DNA of 64,000 bases, from assembly GCA_964358485.1 (NCBI GenBank), contig CAYHPY010000007.1:1-64000 (forward strand), written 5' to 3'. The position numbers were made by a program, and so were the translations under genes. The DNA is from CAYHPY01 sp964358485. GTDB lineage: Bacteria > Elusimicrobiota > Elusimicrobia > UBA1565 > UBA9628. Below are positions 62,584-64,000 of the stretch, piece by piece (positions within the stretch are counted from its first letter, which is position 1; the number at the start of each line of letters is the position of its first letter). The notes under the pieces were generated by a model. The model was not told the origin of the DNA. It worked only from the letters and a program-made list of their open reading frames with translations, and did no database searches.

Positions 62584-64000
62584 TCCTTTCCCTCCTGCTC
62601 GCCCTCCTTCCGGCCCACGCCGCCCGGATTCGGCCCGCGGCCACCGCTCCCTCGACTTCGGTCCCCGAAAACATAACCTTCACCGCCCTGCTCCTGGACA
62701 ACGGCATCCCGCCCACCGAGACCCGATCCATGGTGTTTCGCGTCTACGACGCCGCCGGCGGCGGAAACCTGGTTTGGACCAGCCAGACATTCTCCGTCCA
62801 CATCGATCGAGGCTATCTCACCGTGTCCATCCCCGTGCCGGTTTCCGCGCTGGGGGGCGGCGGGCCCCGCTATCTCGAGGTGACCGCCGGCTCGATCTTG
62901 CTTTCTCCGCGCGCCCGCTTGGCGGCGGTGCCCTACGCCTTGGTGGCGCGGACCATCGAGGGCACCTTGGACATCTCCGGGGCCGGCCTCTCGATCTCCT
63001 CCACGCCTTCCTCGGGCTCGGCTCTTTTCGTCTCCAGCCAGACCGGGCGGGTGGGGGTCGGGACGACCGCGCCCGCGTATCATTTGGACGTCCAGGGCGA
63101 CATCCGCTCCACCGGGGCCGTGACCTCGGCGCGTTGGGAAACCACGGTCGCGGTTTTATCCGGTTCGACTTTCACCGTCGGGGGGACGGCCCTGGTCATC
63201 GGCGCATCCGCGGCTGGCATCGGCGCCGCGTCTGCGGACCAGAGGCTGACCGTGGCCGGAAACGTGAGCATGACGGGGACGCTTTTCTCCAGCGGAACCC
63301 AAACCAGCGTTTTTCTCGGGTCGGCCGGAATCGGGGCCGCGGCGCCCACCTCTCGGCTCACGGTCTTCGAGGGGGACATACTCATCGCCACGACCAGCCC
63401 CGCCTCCCGGGGGCTCTATTTCGCCGACGGTTCCTTCATGACCAAGGCCGGCGTCGGCTCCTACGCCGGGCTTTCCAACGCGGGAAACGTCACGGTCCAG
63501 GCGGACTCCGATTCCAGCGGCCAGGGAATGGTTCTTCTGCGGACCGCGGGGCTCGATCGCCTTTCGGTGGCCAATGACGGGAAGGTCGGGGTGGGCACGG
63601 TCTCGCCCGAATTCGGCCTGGACGTGCGCGGGGCCGCCCAGTTCGGAGGCGGGGCGACCCGGAGCACCTTCACCGCGGCCGGGGCTTTGGATTTGGTCGC
63701 GGGTTCCACCATCGCGGCCTCCGGGACCTTGTCCATTTCAACCGCCTCGGCCGCGAACCTGACCGGCGTGCCGGCCCTGTTTCTGGATCGGGAAGGCCGG
63801 ACCGGCGCGGGAACGGCGGCGCCGGCCGCGCGCCTGCATTCCGCCGGGGACCTTCGGTCCGACGGGGATTTCCTGGTGGCCCCGGGAACCGCCGCGGCCC
63901 GCAAACCTTCGGCGACCTTGCTTGAGTTGGGCTCGAGGGGAAACTTCGAGCTCCAACTGTTATCAAACTCCGCCACGCCCCGCGTTTACCTCCCGGTGAT
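62571..64000 (+). CDS. Secreted protein with VGxGT repeats (partial, runs off the window)
   Basis: At least 476 residues, open to the window end. ATG at 62571, overlapping the end of porV by 13 bases. Signal peptide (about 1-18), then a beta-sandwich-like domain (about 20-110) that ends ARLAAVPYALVA, then imperfect repeats with the core GRVGVGTTAPAYHLDVQG, GIGAAAPTSRLTV, GKVGVGTVSPEFGLDVRG and GRTGAGTAAPAARLHSAG. Such repeats are found in large surface proteins and in tail-fibre-like proteins with a C-terminal intramolecular chaperone; that end is not in the window. Very Gly/Ser/Ala/Thr-rich and codon use matches the neighbours. Probably a surface adhesin or fibre. Confidence 0.75.
   Translation, partial: MGPLILSLLLALLPAHAARIRPAATAPSTSVPENITFTALLLDNGIPPTETRSMVFRVYDAAGGGNLVWTSQTFSVHIDRGYLTVSIPVPVSALGGGGPRYLEVTAGSILLSPRARLAAVPYALVARTIEGTLDISGAGLSISSTPSSGSALFVSSQTGRVGVGTTAPAYHLDVQGDIRSTGAVTSARWETTVAVLSGSTFTVGGTALVIGASAAGIGAASADQRLTVAGNVSMTGTLFSSGTQTSVFLGSAGIGAAAPTSRLTVFEGDILIATTSPASRGLYFADGSFMTKAGVGSYAGLSNAGNVTVQADSDSSGQGMVLLRTAGLDRLSVANDGKVGVGTVSPEFGLDVRGAAQFGGGATRSTFTAAGALDLVAGSTIAASGTLSISTASAANLTGVPALFLDREGRTGAGTAAPAARLHSAGDLRSDGDFLVAPGTAAARKPSATLLELGSRGNFELQLLSNSATPRVYLPV

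Overview
The window is GC-rich, densely packed bacterial chromosome with about 60 protein genes, one tRNA and no phage, plasmid or CRISPR array. A lauroyl-type lipid A acyltransferase, a porin, a PorV-like outer-membrane protein and many signal peptides point to a diderm. Type III glutamine synthetase, PorV next to a secreted protein with VGxGT repeats, and many orphan secreted peptidases together resemble Elusimicrobiota, but that placement is inference; no rRNA or ribosomal protein gene is present to fix it.

Layout. 1-3.9 kb: arsenite methyltransferase, a decayed AbrB/PIN toxin pair, tRNA-Cys, then a small AT-richer island (serine protease, possible structured RNA) closed by a 42-bp repeat of the 5' half of tRNA-Cys. 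4-9.7 kb: three secreted proteins (an HEGRH metallopeptidase candidate, a papain-like protein, a small membrane protein) and a TPR protein. 9.8-16.6 kb: a membrane nucleotide cyclase, the DUF2339/DUF3999 pair and a zinc-ribbon protein. 16.7-22.3 kb: a VapBC-type pair, a ferritin-like protein and a phosphorelay of three proteins with no output domain. 22.4-26.8 kb: a second papain-like protease, LpxL/HtrB, a HemQ-like protein, an unknown, a DUF420 protein and an HNH-family protein without its HNH domain. 27.2-32.8 kb: two A-type Fe-S carriers divergent from glnN, Mrp, a peroxiredoxin, MazG and a VanX-like lipoprotein. 32.8-37.5 kb: a CysO/JAMM/CysM-type cysteine synthesis operon in which the sulfur carrier, its E1 enzyme and a rhodanese are one protein, followed by mutM. 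37.5-41.6 kb: an ApbE, porin, FMN-lipoprotein and membrane-protein operon under two identical operators. 41.6-47.4 kb: a TetR-controlled TlpA/DsbA operon, a SMUG-type uracil-DNA glycosylase and a SirB1/thioredoxin-like/epimerase operon. 47.4-64 kb: a membrane spermidine-synthase-like protein, FkbM methyltransferase, an XdhC-MocA fusion with guanine deaminase, surface-sugar genes, an XRE regulator, YtxH, an S9 peptidase, hisS, PorV and a truncated repeat protein.

Expression signals are unusually readable. Many first genes have a TTGACA-like box, exactly 17 bases, a TANNNT box and then the start codon only 6-10 bases later, with no Shine-Dalgarno sequence, which implies leaderless or nearly leaderless mRNAs. 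Downstream genes overlap by ATGA or GTGA, and at least two appear to start with CTG in a CTGA overlap behind a good Shine-Dalgarno sequence. Two unrelated genes share an ECF-sigma-like promoter (GGAAC, 17 bases, CGTATA).
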